From the NCBI RefSeq assembly GCF_000832985.1, contig NZ_CP009920.1:4892501-4956500 (forward strand): 64,000 nucleotides of DNA, in the 5' to 3' direction. Under the pieces are notes generated by a model. The model saw only the letters and a list, made by a program, of their open reading frames with translations. It was not told the origin of the DNA and did not search any database. A program made the position numbers and the translations under genes. The DNA is from Priestia megaterium NBRC 15308 = ATCC 14581. Lineage in GTDB: Bacteria > Bacillota > Bacilli > Bacillales > Bacillaceae_H. Below are positions 32,443-39,693 of the stretch, piece after piece. Numbering within the stretch: position 1 is the stretch's first letter; each line of letters begins with the position of its first letter.

Positions 32443-32516
32443 TTATTCTTCCCTTTCTTTTTCCACTAATTTTGTTACCAAATGGATTGCGTTTGGACAG
32501 TACGTATGGTTTCTTT

Positions 32517-33314
32517 CTATAGCTTATACCCATAAAAATACTTTTGTCCTTTTTCCCAGCTTTTAATGGAAAGATTGTAAATATACTCCATCATTTTTTT
32601 ATAATAGCTTGCATTCATAATTGTGCGGTAATCTCCAGGCACTTTTTCCCCAGTTAAAATGGATAATAAAGATGGAATCAACTCCATTTTTAATGGTTCT
32701 TCGTTATGTGCTGCACTCATCGCTCTTTGGACTAATTTTTTTGTTAAGTCTCCGGGAAAAGCTACATTTTGTTGAAAGTAATAACTTTCTGGATCATTCT
32801 CATTGCAATACTCAACATAATAGTCTCCTATTTCCTCGGCAGTCGCCTCTTCTCCGATTTTCGCTTCATAGTCAAGGAAAAAATCAAGCGAATCCTTTAT
32901 GATAATAGCCGTATCGTCAATTTCATTCCAGTCTTCAAGTAAAGCCAATAAATACGGAACTACTTCAAGAGAAAGTGATGTTGTCGCTGCGGATGCAAAC
33001 GTATCAACCGTTTCTTCGGTACTTTTACTCAAAAATCGCAGATTATTTGAATCTCTTAAGTCGTCATGTGTTGCGATAGCGAAAAAGACCCTTATACACA
33101 AATTCAAAACCGCTTCATCTTGAGTCCCGTTCATCAATTGAATTAATAGCGGCTTTTGAGTAAAATCCCCTATTTTATATAACTCGATTAAATTAAATAA
33201 AATGTCCCTTTCTGTATGGCTTTTCAATAGATGTTCTTTTATTTCAGCTTGAGATAAAGTGGTCTTTTCACCAAACCATATACTATTCATAAGGTTTCTT
33301 GAGCCTACCATCAT
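32517..33314 (-). CDS. Imm47-like immunity protein
   Basis: 265 residues, mostly helical, with HEAT-like appearance: LMNSIWFGEKTTLSQAEIKE at the start, LLIQLMNGTQDEAVLNLCIR, ATHDDLRDSNNLRFLS and a C-terminal WEKGQKYFYGYKL. I recall this as the Imm47 type of immunity protein found in Bacillus toxin loci, but cannot verify it. It follows ankyrin gene 3 by 27 bases and is probably co-transcribed. The start may be ATG 33314 or 33311. Confidence 0.55.
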   Translation of the reverse strand: MMVGSRNLMNSIWFGEKTTLSQAEIKEHLLKSHTERDILFNLIELYKIGDFTQKPLLIQLMNGTQDEAVLNLCIRVFFAIATHDDLRDSNNLRFLSKSTEETVDTFASAATTSLSLEVVPYLLALLEDWNEIDDTAIIIKDSLDFFLDYEAKIGEEATAEEIGDYYVEYCNENDPESYYFQQNVAFPGDLTKKLVQRAMSAAHNEEPLKMELIPSLLSILTGEKVPGDYRTIMNASYYKKMMEYIYNLSIKSWEKGQKYFYGYKL

Positions 33315-33341
33315 TACACCTGCTTTCGCTAAGTAAATTAT

Positions 33342-33842
33342 CTATTTCAACTTTCTCTTTAAATATTCAGCAATTTCTATTTGTCCTCGTTCAATCGCAA
33401 ATGCATAAGCATCCATCTCTTTCATATTTTCACCAGAGTATGTAATCGATATATTAATATGATTCTCAACTAACAGTTTAACCATCTCAAAATGACCGTT
33501 ATATATAGCAGCAAACAGCGGATTTTTATCTGGTTCACTGATATCAATTTTAATATTATGGTTAATAAGATACTTAGCAATATCTATATGTCCTTTTGCA
33601 GCCGCTCTTTCTAAGGCATTGGTAGAAAAAGTTCCTCCTTGTGCATTAACATCTATTCCAGCACGAATAAGGTATTGTACAATTTCTAAATGACCATGAG
33701 CTGTCGCTACATGTAGCCATGTGCCAAAAGGTGTAACCCATGTTAACATTTCTGGCTCTTTCTCAAGTAAGTCTCTCACCTTATTTAAGTGACCACCTTT
33801 TATAGCACCTCTAATAGCTTTTGTCATTTGAGTTATTTCCAT
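33342..33842 (-). CDS. Ankyrin-repeat protein 3 of the immunity array
   Basis: 166 residues, again capping repeat plus about four ankyrin repeats: GTWLHVATAHGHLEIVQYLI, ALERAAAKGHIDIAKYLINH, NPLFAAIYNGHFEMVKLLV and MDAYAFAIERGQIEIAEYLK. It is the shortest of the four copies. It leads a unit with the Imm47-like gene. The shared last repeat is nearly identical at the DNA level to that of copy 2. Confidence 0.86.
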   Translation of the reverse strand: MEITQMTKAIRGAIKGGHLNKVRDLLEKEPEMLTWVTPFGTWLHVATAHGHLEIVQYLIRAGIDVNAQGGTFSTNALERAAAKGHIDIAKYLINHNIKIDISEPDKNPLFAAIYNGHFEMVKLLVENHINISITYSGENMKEMDAYAFAIERGQIEIAEYLKRKLK

Positions 33843-33981
33843 TTTTCGTTTTCCCTCTACTTTCTACTTTGTAGAATTCTCTCCAAAATATATCGTCTCT
33901 CTGCTTGGTGTAATGCGCTGTAGTGTGGGGAGCTTATTGTCTATAGCAAGACTCGATTCGTTGCTTCTTCATATACTCCTA

Positions 33982-34359
33982 CTAGTCTTCATTACTATGA
34001 TTTTGTTTGATTTTATGTAAAAGAGCCATCACTTTTTCTTTATCATGGGCATGATCTTCCATATATACGTGGCAAATTTTGTGCAAGTAAGTTAAAAACG
34101 TTTCATAATCGACAATAACACTTTTGTCAGTGTCACCCGTACCGTCTAGAAATTCAATGCCGTTTTCCACATAGCCCTCTTCCCACGGCTCTAAGTCTCC
34201 TGAAAATGTACAAGTGTAGTACTCATTTCCATAACCAGTTTCCTCTGAAAAATAGTGTAAGACTTTTAAAAATTTTTGATCTGATAAAGCGCTATAAAAA
34301 CTTATCATGGGAGACAACGTACAATCTATATCATGAAATAATTCTACGATTTTCTGCAT
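33982..34359 (-). CDS. CdiI-like ribonuclease-toxin immunity protein
   Basis: 125 residues from the ATG at 34359, which is seven bases after AAAGGGTGA; the frame extends to 34422 but without a site. The stretch CTLSPMISFYSALSDQKFLK followed by EETGYGNEYYTCTFSGDLEPW matches my memory of a Bacillus family annotated as ribonuclease toxin immunity protein CdiI. Small, acidic, cytoplasmic. No toxin lies beside it. Confidence 0.55.
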   Translation of the reverse strand: MQKIVELFHDIDCTLSPMISFYSALSDQKFLKVLHYFSEETGYGNEYYTCTFSGDLEPWEEGYVENGIEFLDGTGDTDKSVIVDYETFLTYLHKICHVYMEDHAHDKEKVMALLHKIKQNHSNED

Positions 34360-34422
34360 TCGTATCACCCTTTTATAATTAATTGAATCAACATTTACTA
34401 TTTGACCGTGACCACTACGCAA

Positions 34423-34603
34423 ACGCTAGGGTTATCTCTTGAACCTCTATAATCTAAACACACAAAATCTCCTGCAAATAAAATAAAGATTGGTAATAAA
34501 TATTTATTTCTACACTTATAAAAAGTCCTCTTGATGTAATTTTTCCAGGGTTAATTTAGTACCTTCATGATGTGGGAATTTAACCACAAATACTGGATTT
34601 ATG
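34423..34603. other. Intergenic stretch between YezG B and the CdiI-like gene
   Basis: No gene called. A minus-strand frame of 31 codons directly after the yezG stop (34516-34609, reading FSINPVFVVKFPHHEG) is open and protein-like, perhaps a gene relic, but it is too short to assign. Confidence 0.3.
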
Positions 34604-35098
34604 CTAAATTGGATTATTGGGATACTCATTTAAATACTTATTGATTAAAGTCTTACTTTCGCTATCATCTGGTTCTGTTCCTAAATATTTATATTCCCAA
34701 ATCACTAGCTGGTCATCAAAGCTGTAATCCGTGTCAAACCAATTTGTATAATCATAATGCACCTTCAATTTGCCATCGCTATTAACAGATAGTGTAAAAG
34801 AGTACCAAAGTTCTTGCTGATTATCTTTAAAAACGTTTCTTAATCTATTACTTAACTCAAATAAAGCTCGATCCTTCATTTTATAAAATTCTTTATCAAT
34901 ATCGTATTCATAAGGAATTTCTAAACTATATTTATAGTTCTTTTCATTCTCAAGGGTATTATAAAAAAAGCAAGTTCCTCCTCCCGTTTCGGATATTTGA
35001 GCGTAAAAATAAATCTTTGTCCATTGTGTAGGAATCATTTCATTCACTGTTTCAGAAATTTCTCTATAAAATTGATTTATTTCTGTTTCCATACTCAA
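34604..35098 (-). CDS. YezG-family (DUF600) immunity protein B
   Basis: 164 residues, full-length YezG type: FYREISETVNEMIPTQWTKI, FKDNQQELWYSFTLSVNSDG and QLVIWEYKYLG, ending KTLINKYLNEYPNNPI. It is the intact template against which the two decayed copies in this locus (37.1-37.6 kb and 30.8 kb) can be recognised. The start is taken as TTG 35098, eight bases after AGGTGG; ATG 35092 is possible. The family counters YeeF-type nuclease tips of LXG toxins. Confidence 0.85.
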   Translation of the reverse strand: MSMETEINQFYREISETVNEMIPTQWTKIYFYAQISETGGGTCFFYNTLENEKNYKYSLEIPYEYDIDKEFYKMKDRALFELSNRLRNVFKDNQQELWYSFTLSVNSDGKLKVHYDYTNWFDTDYSFDDQLVIWEYKYLGTEPDDSESKTLINKYLNEYPNNPI

Positions 35099-35297
35099 TA
35101 TGTTCGACCACCTAACTGTTTTTCCGTTTTATAAAGTGTTCTCTGTACCACACAGTAATGTTTCTCTATAACTATTATAAACCACTACAATAAACTCCTC
35201 ATTACTCTTAATATAAGACACTAAAGTACTAAATGCGTTCTCTCCACTTCCTACATTGCGTTTTTTACACTTCAAATACTAACTTTTTACTCCAACA

Positions 35298-35330
35298 TAA
35301 AAAAGAATTCGACTGTTTTCGAATTCTTTT
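35298..35330. terminator. Terminator after ankyrin gene 4
   Basis: Stem AAAAGAATTCG / CGAATTCTTTT with a palindromic EcoRI-like core and T runs on both sides, 81 bases past the ankyrin stop. Confidence 0.78.
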
Positions 35331-35410
35331 CCTAATTTAACAACTTCTCTCCTCATTTTTTTGCTCTTAAGCAATTTGTACCACCTGCATGAGAGACAAT
35401 CTAAACCCAA

Positions 35411-35917
35411 TCAATTTCCAGTCATCCTTTGCTTTAAATATTCAGCAATCTCAGTCTGCCCAAACTCCTTTGCATATTCATAGGCATTCATATTTTTGAT
35501 GTTTTCTCCCGTGTATCTAATGGACACATCTATTCCTTTTTGTACTAAATATTTAACTACTTCTTGATGCCCCCCATAAATTGCTCCAAACAGCGGATTT
35601 CTCTTCGCTAAGCTCACATCTAGTTCTGCTCCAGATTCTATTAAATACTTTACTCTCTCTAAATTGCCAGATCCAGCTGCTAGATTTAACGCAGAAGCAT
35701 CAAATGTCCCGCCTTTCGCATTAACATCAATTCCTTTTTCAACTAAATACCGGACGATTTGAAGGTTCTCCTTTTTAACCGCTACATGTAACCACGTACC
35801 AAATACAGTCACGGTATTCAAAGTCTCTATATCATCACCTATTAGTTTTTTCACTGCATTGATATCGCCAGTTTTAATGGCATTTCTTATCGCTTTCTTA
35901 CTATGGTTTCGGTCCAC
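35411..35917 (-). CDS. Ankyrin-repeat protein 4 of the immunity array
   Basis: 168 residues, closest by eye to copy 1 (KAIRNAIKTGDINAVKKLIG versus KAIRNAIKRGDINSVKELIG; both share LDVSLAKRNPLF). Repeats: GTWLHVAVKKENLQIVRYLV, ALNLAAGSGNLERVKYLIES, NPLFGAIYGGHQEVVKYLV, ending GQTEIAEYLKQRM. The GTG start follows GAAGGAG. The reading frame stays open upstream of the GTG into a SUKH gene relic, so its ribosome site is made from the relic's codons. Confidence 0.86.
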   Translation of the reverse strand: MDRNHSKKAIRNAIKTGDINAVKKLIGDDIETLNTVTVFGTWLHVAVKKENLQIVRYLVEKGIDVNAKGGTFDASALNLAAGSGNLERVKYLIESGAELDVSLAKRNPLFGAIYGGHQEVVKYLVQKGIDVSIRYTGENIKNMNAYEYAKEFGQTEIAEYLKQRMTGN

Positions 35918-35931
35918 TATGCAAACTCCTT

Positions 35932-36228
35932 CATTTGAATCTTCATTGTCAGTTAACCTCTCACCAATTTGCGCAATAATAACTTCAACATCGTACCAAC
36001 CATTTATATGATCCGATTCGTTATCTTCAAGAACACATAAAAACCGTTCAATAATACAATCACTCTCGTCATGGCTAAATTCATTTGAAATTGGAACAAC
36101 CCCATTATTTTTTTATAAATTCATGATATGATTTTGGAAATGAAATTCTTAAGCTTTTTTCAACGGTATTTAATAGTTCATCATTTGGTAAAGGTAAAAC
36201 AATGCTATTACTATCTACTTTCCTATTT
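35932..36228 (-). pseudogene. Relic of a SUKH (SMI1/KNR4-type) immunity gene, frameshifted and truncated
   Basis: On the minus strand one frame reads DSNSIVLPLPNDELLN...SLRISFPKSYHEFIKK then stop; after a one-base shift at an A7 tract (36108-36114) another reads NNGVVPISNEF...ERFLCVLEDNESDHINGWYD...IAQIGERLTDNED. FPKSYHEFIKK-NNGVVP and GERLTDNED are typical of the N-terminal half of Bacillus SMI1/KNR4 immunity proteins. No start codon is left, and the C-terminal half is gone: the frame runs directly into ankyrin gene 4. Confidence 0.72.
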
Positions 36229-36267
36229 TTTCACTACTTGTTACTTTCTTTCTCTACGCTTATATAC

Positions 36268-36984
36268 TTATTCAAATCCTATAACCATCCATTCATCTAC
36301 TACATCCCAAAAGTTTAGATTATACTCTGGCTCTTCTTTTGAAGACCACAAAGTGGCGTTGTCACCCAAACTGTTTTTATAATCCACTACTACATAAGTT
36401 CCCATTCCATTACTGAAAAATCCATATGAAGATGCGAAGTCAATTTTTAAATTACGTTCTCCAATTTCTTCAATAATGTCCCATTCATAATCGTCTAAAT
36501 ATGTGATATCTTCTAGGGACTCTAACCCCATTGACTTACTTGGATAGTAGTAAAACCCACTATGAACATTTTCATAAAAGCTTCTAATTTTATCTGGAAT
36601 TTTACTCCAATCTTCTTCAAGCTGTTCGTTATTAAAGTACTCTTTAGGATTTCGGCCTTCATAATATAAAATTTTCCCTCTGGCATTTTTCACCGAATAT
36701 AATATCGAATACCGATCACCAATAGCCATTAATTCAACATCTATCAAAAATCCCTTTAAAAAAGATATGGTGTTGCTCATTTCATTACTTACATATCTTT
36801 TCCATATATTTAATACCCTACTTATCTTACTAGATTTATTTTTCTCTTTTAAAATTTCTCTCCATTCATCAGGAATTAAATCCTTTTGGATATAATCAAT
36901 GTCATTAGACTCTATTAAGCTTACAGATAGTTCTTCACTTAATGTATATTTATTTAAGAAATTCAACTTATCTTGAAGCATCAT
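36268..36984 (-). CDS. SUKH-like (SMI1/KNR4) protein
   Basis: 238 residues. The C-terminal half looks like a SUKH fold: LESLEDITYLDDYEWDIIEE, an aromatic GMGTYVVVDYKN strand, then DNATLWSSKEEPEYNLNFWD and WMVIGFE. The N-terminal 90 residues are helical and not recognised. GGGAGTGGG precedes the start. It lies between a yezG pseudogene and a SUKH relic, and is probably another stored immunity gene. Confidence 0.6.
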   Translation of the reverse strand: MMLQDKLNFLNKYTLSEELSVSLIESNDIDYIQKDLIPDEWREILKEKNKSSKISRVLNIWKRYVSNEMSNTISFLKGFLIDVELMAIGDRYSILYSVKNARGKILYYEGRNPKEYFNNEQLEEDWSKIPDKIRSFYENVHSGFYYYPSKSMGLESLEDITYLDDYEWDIIEEIGERNLKIDFASSYGFFSNGMGTYVVVDYKNSLGDNATLWSSKEEPEYNLNFWDVVDEWMVIGFE

Positions 36985-37082
36985 TTCTACCCACTCCCTA
37001 TTCTTCTAAAATCTAGCTATTAAGCCCTGTATTTTCACTTTGTGTTTACTGCTTCCTTCATTTGTATAGCCTTAATAATTAT

Positions 37083-37575
37083 TTAAATAGGATTCTTTGG
37101 ATATTCTTTTAAATATTGATCTATTAAACTTTTAGTTTTTTCATCCGCTGGTGCTTCATCTAAATATTTATACTTTCAAATCTTTTTCTGTGCTACAAAT
37201 CCGTAATCTGTATTCAACCAATCTGTATAATCAAATGATACAGAGAACTTCCCTGTTTGATCTAACATTAGCGTAAAAGAATACCATAGCTCCTGGCTAT
37301 TTTCTTTAAAGATTTCTCTAAGCTGTTCACTAAGATCAAAAAACTTATCTTCTTTATTATTAAATTCTAGTTCCGATGGATTAAATTGTTTCGGTATATC
37401 TAGACTATACGTGTAGCTATTATCTCTAATTGATTTATAAAAAATGTAAACTCGCCCCCCCGGATTCATCAATCTGTGCATAAAAATAAAATCTTTCCCA
37501 TTCTTCTGGAATCATATTATTAACCGTTTCTGCTATTTCTTGATACAATTCCTGTAACTGAATTTCCATTTGCAT
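37083..37575 (-). pseudogene. yezG-like immunity pseudogene with two lesions
   Basis: The start is good (GGGAGGATAAATTTT then ATG at 37575) and the first 38 codons read as YezG (ELYQEIAETVNNMIPEEWERF). At a G7 tract (C7 on the plus strand, 37455-37461) one extra G shifts the frame; with six G the protein continues ESGG-RVYIFYKS...NSQELWYSFTLML. A second lesion changes the conserved Trp of IWEYKYL to TGA (37176-37178), and the tail KYKYLDEAP...LIDQYLKEYPKNPI follows to the stop at 37083. Two lesions make a sequencing error an unlikely full explanation. Confidence 0.85.
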
Positions 37576-37696
37576 AAAATTTATCCTCCCGCCTGATTTT
37601 TAATTGTTACTCTCTCTAATTCTTCACCTTCAATTTGATACTATATTCTAAATTTAATAGGGCGTATTGAATGCCATTTTTAACAGAAAAATATTT

Positions 37697-37966
37697 TTAC
37701 CGATACTTTTTTAGAAAAGCTTCCTTCAAAGCATTTGCCCAACCTTTATCTTTCTCCATAATAAACCAAATTCTATTAGAACGATTGTTATCTATTTTAC
37801 CTGCACTAATGTTGTTCCTCAACATGTCGCGTCTGGTTATGTATTCTGTCAAGCCATTTATGGTAACAATATCGTAGAGGCCTTTTTCGTTTTGCTCCAG
37901 GACTTTGAAGGATTTGGCGGATTTGTAGGCGTCTAAGGAGTGATCCGCTGCGCTTAGGCCTTTAGC
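37697..37966 (-). pseudogene. Orphan LXG-toxin fragment: linker plus a different toxin tip
   Basis: On the minus strand the frame reads KGLSAADHSLDAYKSAKSF...VLEQNEKGLYDI...GLTEYITRRDMLRNNIS and ends in a new tail, RSNRIWFIMEKDKGWANALK, to TAA at 37697. The first part matches the linker of the full-length toxin (its residues 327-380). The 89 bases 37878-37966 differ from 40610-40698 at only three positions. No start codon or secretion domain precedes it; similarity stops abruptly at 37966. It is a displaced toxin-tip cassette, largely truncated, followed by the broken yezG gene that presumably guarded against it. Confidence 0.85.
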
Positions 37967-38237
37967 TATTTAATTGAAACAAATAAAAATGAAGACTCTT
38001 TGAAATTATATATCCTCAGATAAAAGAAAGTACTTGCTGGCTGTTATAGACCATCAAGTGCTTTATAGTTAGCTATATAGAATAAGTTGTAAGTTTCTTG
38101 TGTGCTCCATGTAACGAATAATTTCGAAATTTAAAATTCCATCCGGCCTAGTAAGTGTATCTGTTTTTCCCACAAAATATTGTTACACAATTCCACAGCC
38201 ATACAACCTCCATGAGCTAAGTGTTTACTCTTAACCC
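37967..38237. other. Intergenic stretch upstream of the orphan fragment
   Basis: No gene seen. It contains an imperfect terminator-like stem at 38029-38062 past the end of the SUKH gene and marks the breakpoint where LXG linker similarity ends. Confidence 0.4.
38022..38064 (-). terminator. Probable terminator of the WHH-SUKH cassette
   Basis: Stem AGCACTTGATGG / CCAGCAAGTACT on the minus strand with two mismatches, then TTTCTTTTA. It is 175 bases past the SUKH stop, so its assignment is tentative. Confidence 0.5.
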
Positions 38238-38726
38238 TTAGTCATGTAACTTATCAAGAAATTCAGTAAATGTTGTTGCAACATAAAATACATTCTCTCT
38301 TGCACGCTCTTCCGCCTGCTCTTCCGTTAAACCCTCTTTCTCGATTAACATTTCTTTCTCCCAAGCATTTTCATGTTCCCAAAAAACCACAATCGGATTA
38401 TCTTCATGATCTTTATAATCAAAGCATATTAAGTTTCCAGACGGATCGAAAGCAAAAGGGATTAACTTTTTCGGAAGTGTATCCTGATAATCATTAAAGA
38501 CTTCTAGAATATGCTCATCATCTTCAACGTCATATGTTAATAATGTTCCAAATACCTTTTCTTTTCCTTCAACTTGAAATAATTCAGGACTAACATGGGC
38601 ACCATTATAATCCATAGCAACCTCTATATAATCTAAGGGAAATTTCACTCCTAATTTTTCTCCAACATTCTCCACTTCATTCTTAGTGACTGGTTCGTCC
38701 CATGATCTCCAATTTATATTACTCAT
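38238..38726 (-). CDS. SUKH (SMI1/KNR4) immunity protein for the WHH nuclease
   Basis: 162 residues with the SUKH-1 pattern: VENVGEKLGVKFPLDYIEVAMDYNG, then IPFAFDPSGNLICFDYKDHEDN and IVVFWEHE...FTEFLDKL. SUKH proteins are the usual immunity partners of HNH/WHH nuclease toxins. The ATG at 38726 overlaps the stop of the WHH gene as ATGA, and GGAGAG lies ten bases upstream inside it, so the two are translated together. Confidence 0.82.
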   Translation of the reverse strand: MSNINWRSWDEPVTKNEVENVGEKLGVKFPLDYIEVAMDYNGAHVSPELFQVEGKEKVFGTLLTYDVEDDEHILEVFNDYQDTLPKKLIPFAFDPSGNLICFDYKDHEDNPIVVFWEHENAWEKEMLIEKEGLTEEQAEERARENVFYVATTFTEFLDKLHD

Positions 38727-39001
38727 CTGATACCATCTCTCCATAATTTATTTCCACCTAAATGATTTACTTTGTGCGTTTTAGATACCACAAGTTGCAT
38801 CTTACCAGGTACCTGATGATGGTGCCATGTTAATCCTTTGATTCTAGCTTCACCATTTTCAATATCTCGAAGTTGTTTTAATGTAAATATGTCTCTAGAT
38901 ATTTCCTCGTGTCCAATCGCTTCTTTTAACAGCTCTGTACATTCTTTAAATTGTCTATCATCAGTTACTTTGAACAGACTCTCTTTTATAGCTATATACA
39001 T
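38723..39001 (-). CDS. Orphan WHH-type HNH nuclease toxin tip
   Basis: 92 residues ending in a WHH domain: RIKGLTWHHHQVPGKMQLV (Trp59, His60-62) followed by KTHKVNHLGGNKLW, the layout of toxin nucleases of the HNH/EndoVII superfamily that end many LXG and Rhs proteins. There is no LXG, pre-toxin or signal region; an in-frame stop lies just before the ATG and the ribosome site is weak. It is therefore an orphan C-terminal cassette, stored with its immunity gene. Whether it is expressed alone is unclear. A recombination into the full-length toxin could in principle arm it. Confidence 0.75.
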   Translation of the reverse strand: MYIAIKESLFKVTDDRQFKECTELLKEAIGHEEISRDIFTLKQLRDIENGEARIKGLTWHHHQVPGKMQLVVSKTHKVNHLGGNKLWRDGIR

Positions 39002-39226
39002 AAAATGTCATCCGGCCCATTTCCCTTTCTTTTCTCATTATTCGCATATTAAAATAAGACTCCATGATGGCATATATCACCTTCGTGAAGTCTCTATTCT
39101 CAAACGTATTCTTGTTCTGTTTGTCCAACTCAAATATTTTAATTACCTTTTTATTCAATTGCTTTATCCGCTTATAAATAAAACTTCTCGTATAACACTT
39201 ATGCACTGGAGAACGCTTTAAATACG
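39002..39226. other. Gap between the toxin immunity gene and the WHH cassette
   Basis: A 94-codon minus-strand frame (38961-39245, GTG start) crosses this gap, reading RSPVHKCYTRSFIYKRIKQL and so on. It overlaps both neighbours, has no ribosome site and resembles nothing I know. It may be decayed linker or immunity DNA; I do not call a gene. Confidence 0.3.
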
Positions 39227-39691
39227 TTACCTTTCCTCTTTGCACAAATGAATGTACTGGCCAAATTCAGGAAATGCATCCCAATTTCCTTCAAGGGTAT
39301 CGTTAGTCTCGCGCTCCTCGACTGAGCCGTTCTTTAAATCCCGCTTTTCCATTGCTATATAGCCATCTTCTCTGAAACCCAAAATCAAGCTACTTACTTC
39401 TGTATCAGTTTCATCATCGTACTCCCAATATATGGCTGTTCTTAAAAAAATCTTACCCTCACTCATAACTTCAAAATCATAATTTAAATATTTACGAATT
39501 AGGTCATCATAAAACCCTACCGAAACCCATTCATTTGTAACATTTATAGTATACTTAGGTTTCTCATCTTCCATTAATACTGCCGTATATGGTTCATGTT
39601 TTTGATGATTCGTGTATGCAGTACGATCATCAAGAATATTCCAAGGCTTCTTTTTGATGTCGGACCATTCGTCACAATAATAAATTTCCAT
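39227..39691 (-). CDS. Probable immunity protein of the full-length LXG toxin
   Basis: 154 residues from the ATG at 39691 (a TTG at 39697 overlapping the toxin stop is an alternative). Acidic and beta-rich: EIYYCDEWSDIKKKPWNILD, TINVTNEWVSVGFYDDLIRK, AIYWEYDDETDTEVSSLILG. Its position directly behind the toxin, with the start within a few bases of the toxin stop, is the usual arrangement of a cognate immunity gene. The family is not recognised. Confidence 0.7.
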   Translation of the reverse strand: MEIYYCDEWSDIKKKPWNILDDRTAYTNHQKHEPYTAVLMEDEKPKYTINVTNEWVSVGFYDDLIRKYLNYDFEVMSEGKIFLRTAIYWEYDDETDTEVSSLILGFREDGYIAMEKRDLKNGSVEERETNDTLEGNWDAFPEFGQYIHLCKEER

Positions 39692-39693
39692 AG

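Noticed and set aside
34516-34609. 31-codon open frame after the YezG B stop (FSINPVFVVKFPHHEG)
   Set aside because: Could be a gene relic, but too short and without family similarity that I can name.
35129-35275. 48-codon TTG frame reading NVGSGENAFSTLVSYIKSNE between YezG B and the terminator
   Set aside because: Protein-like but no ribosome site and short enough to be open by chance in A/T-rich DNA.
38961-39245. 94-codon minus-strand frame between the LXG immunity gene and the WHH gene
   Set aside because: Overlaps both neighbours, GTG start without ribosome site, no recognisable motif; kept only as a gap note.
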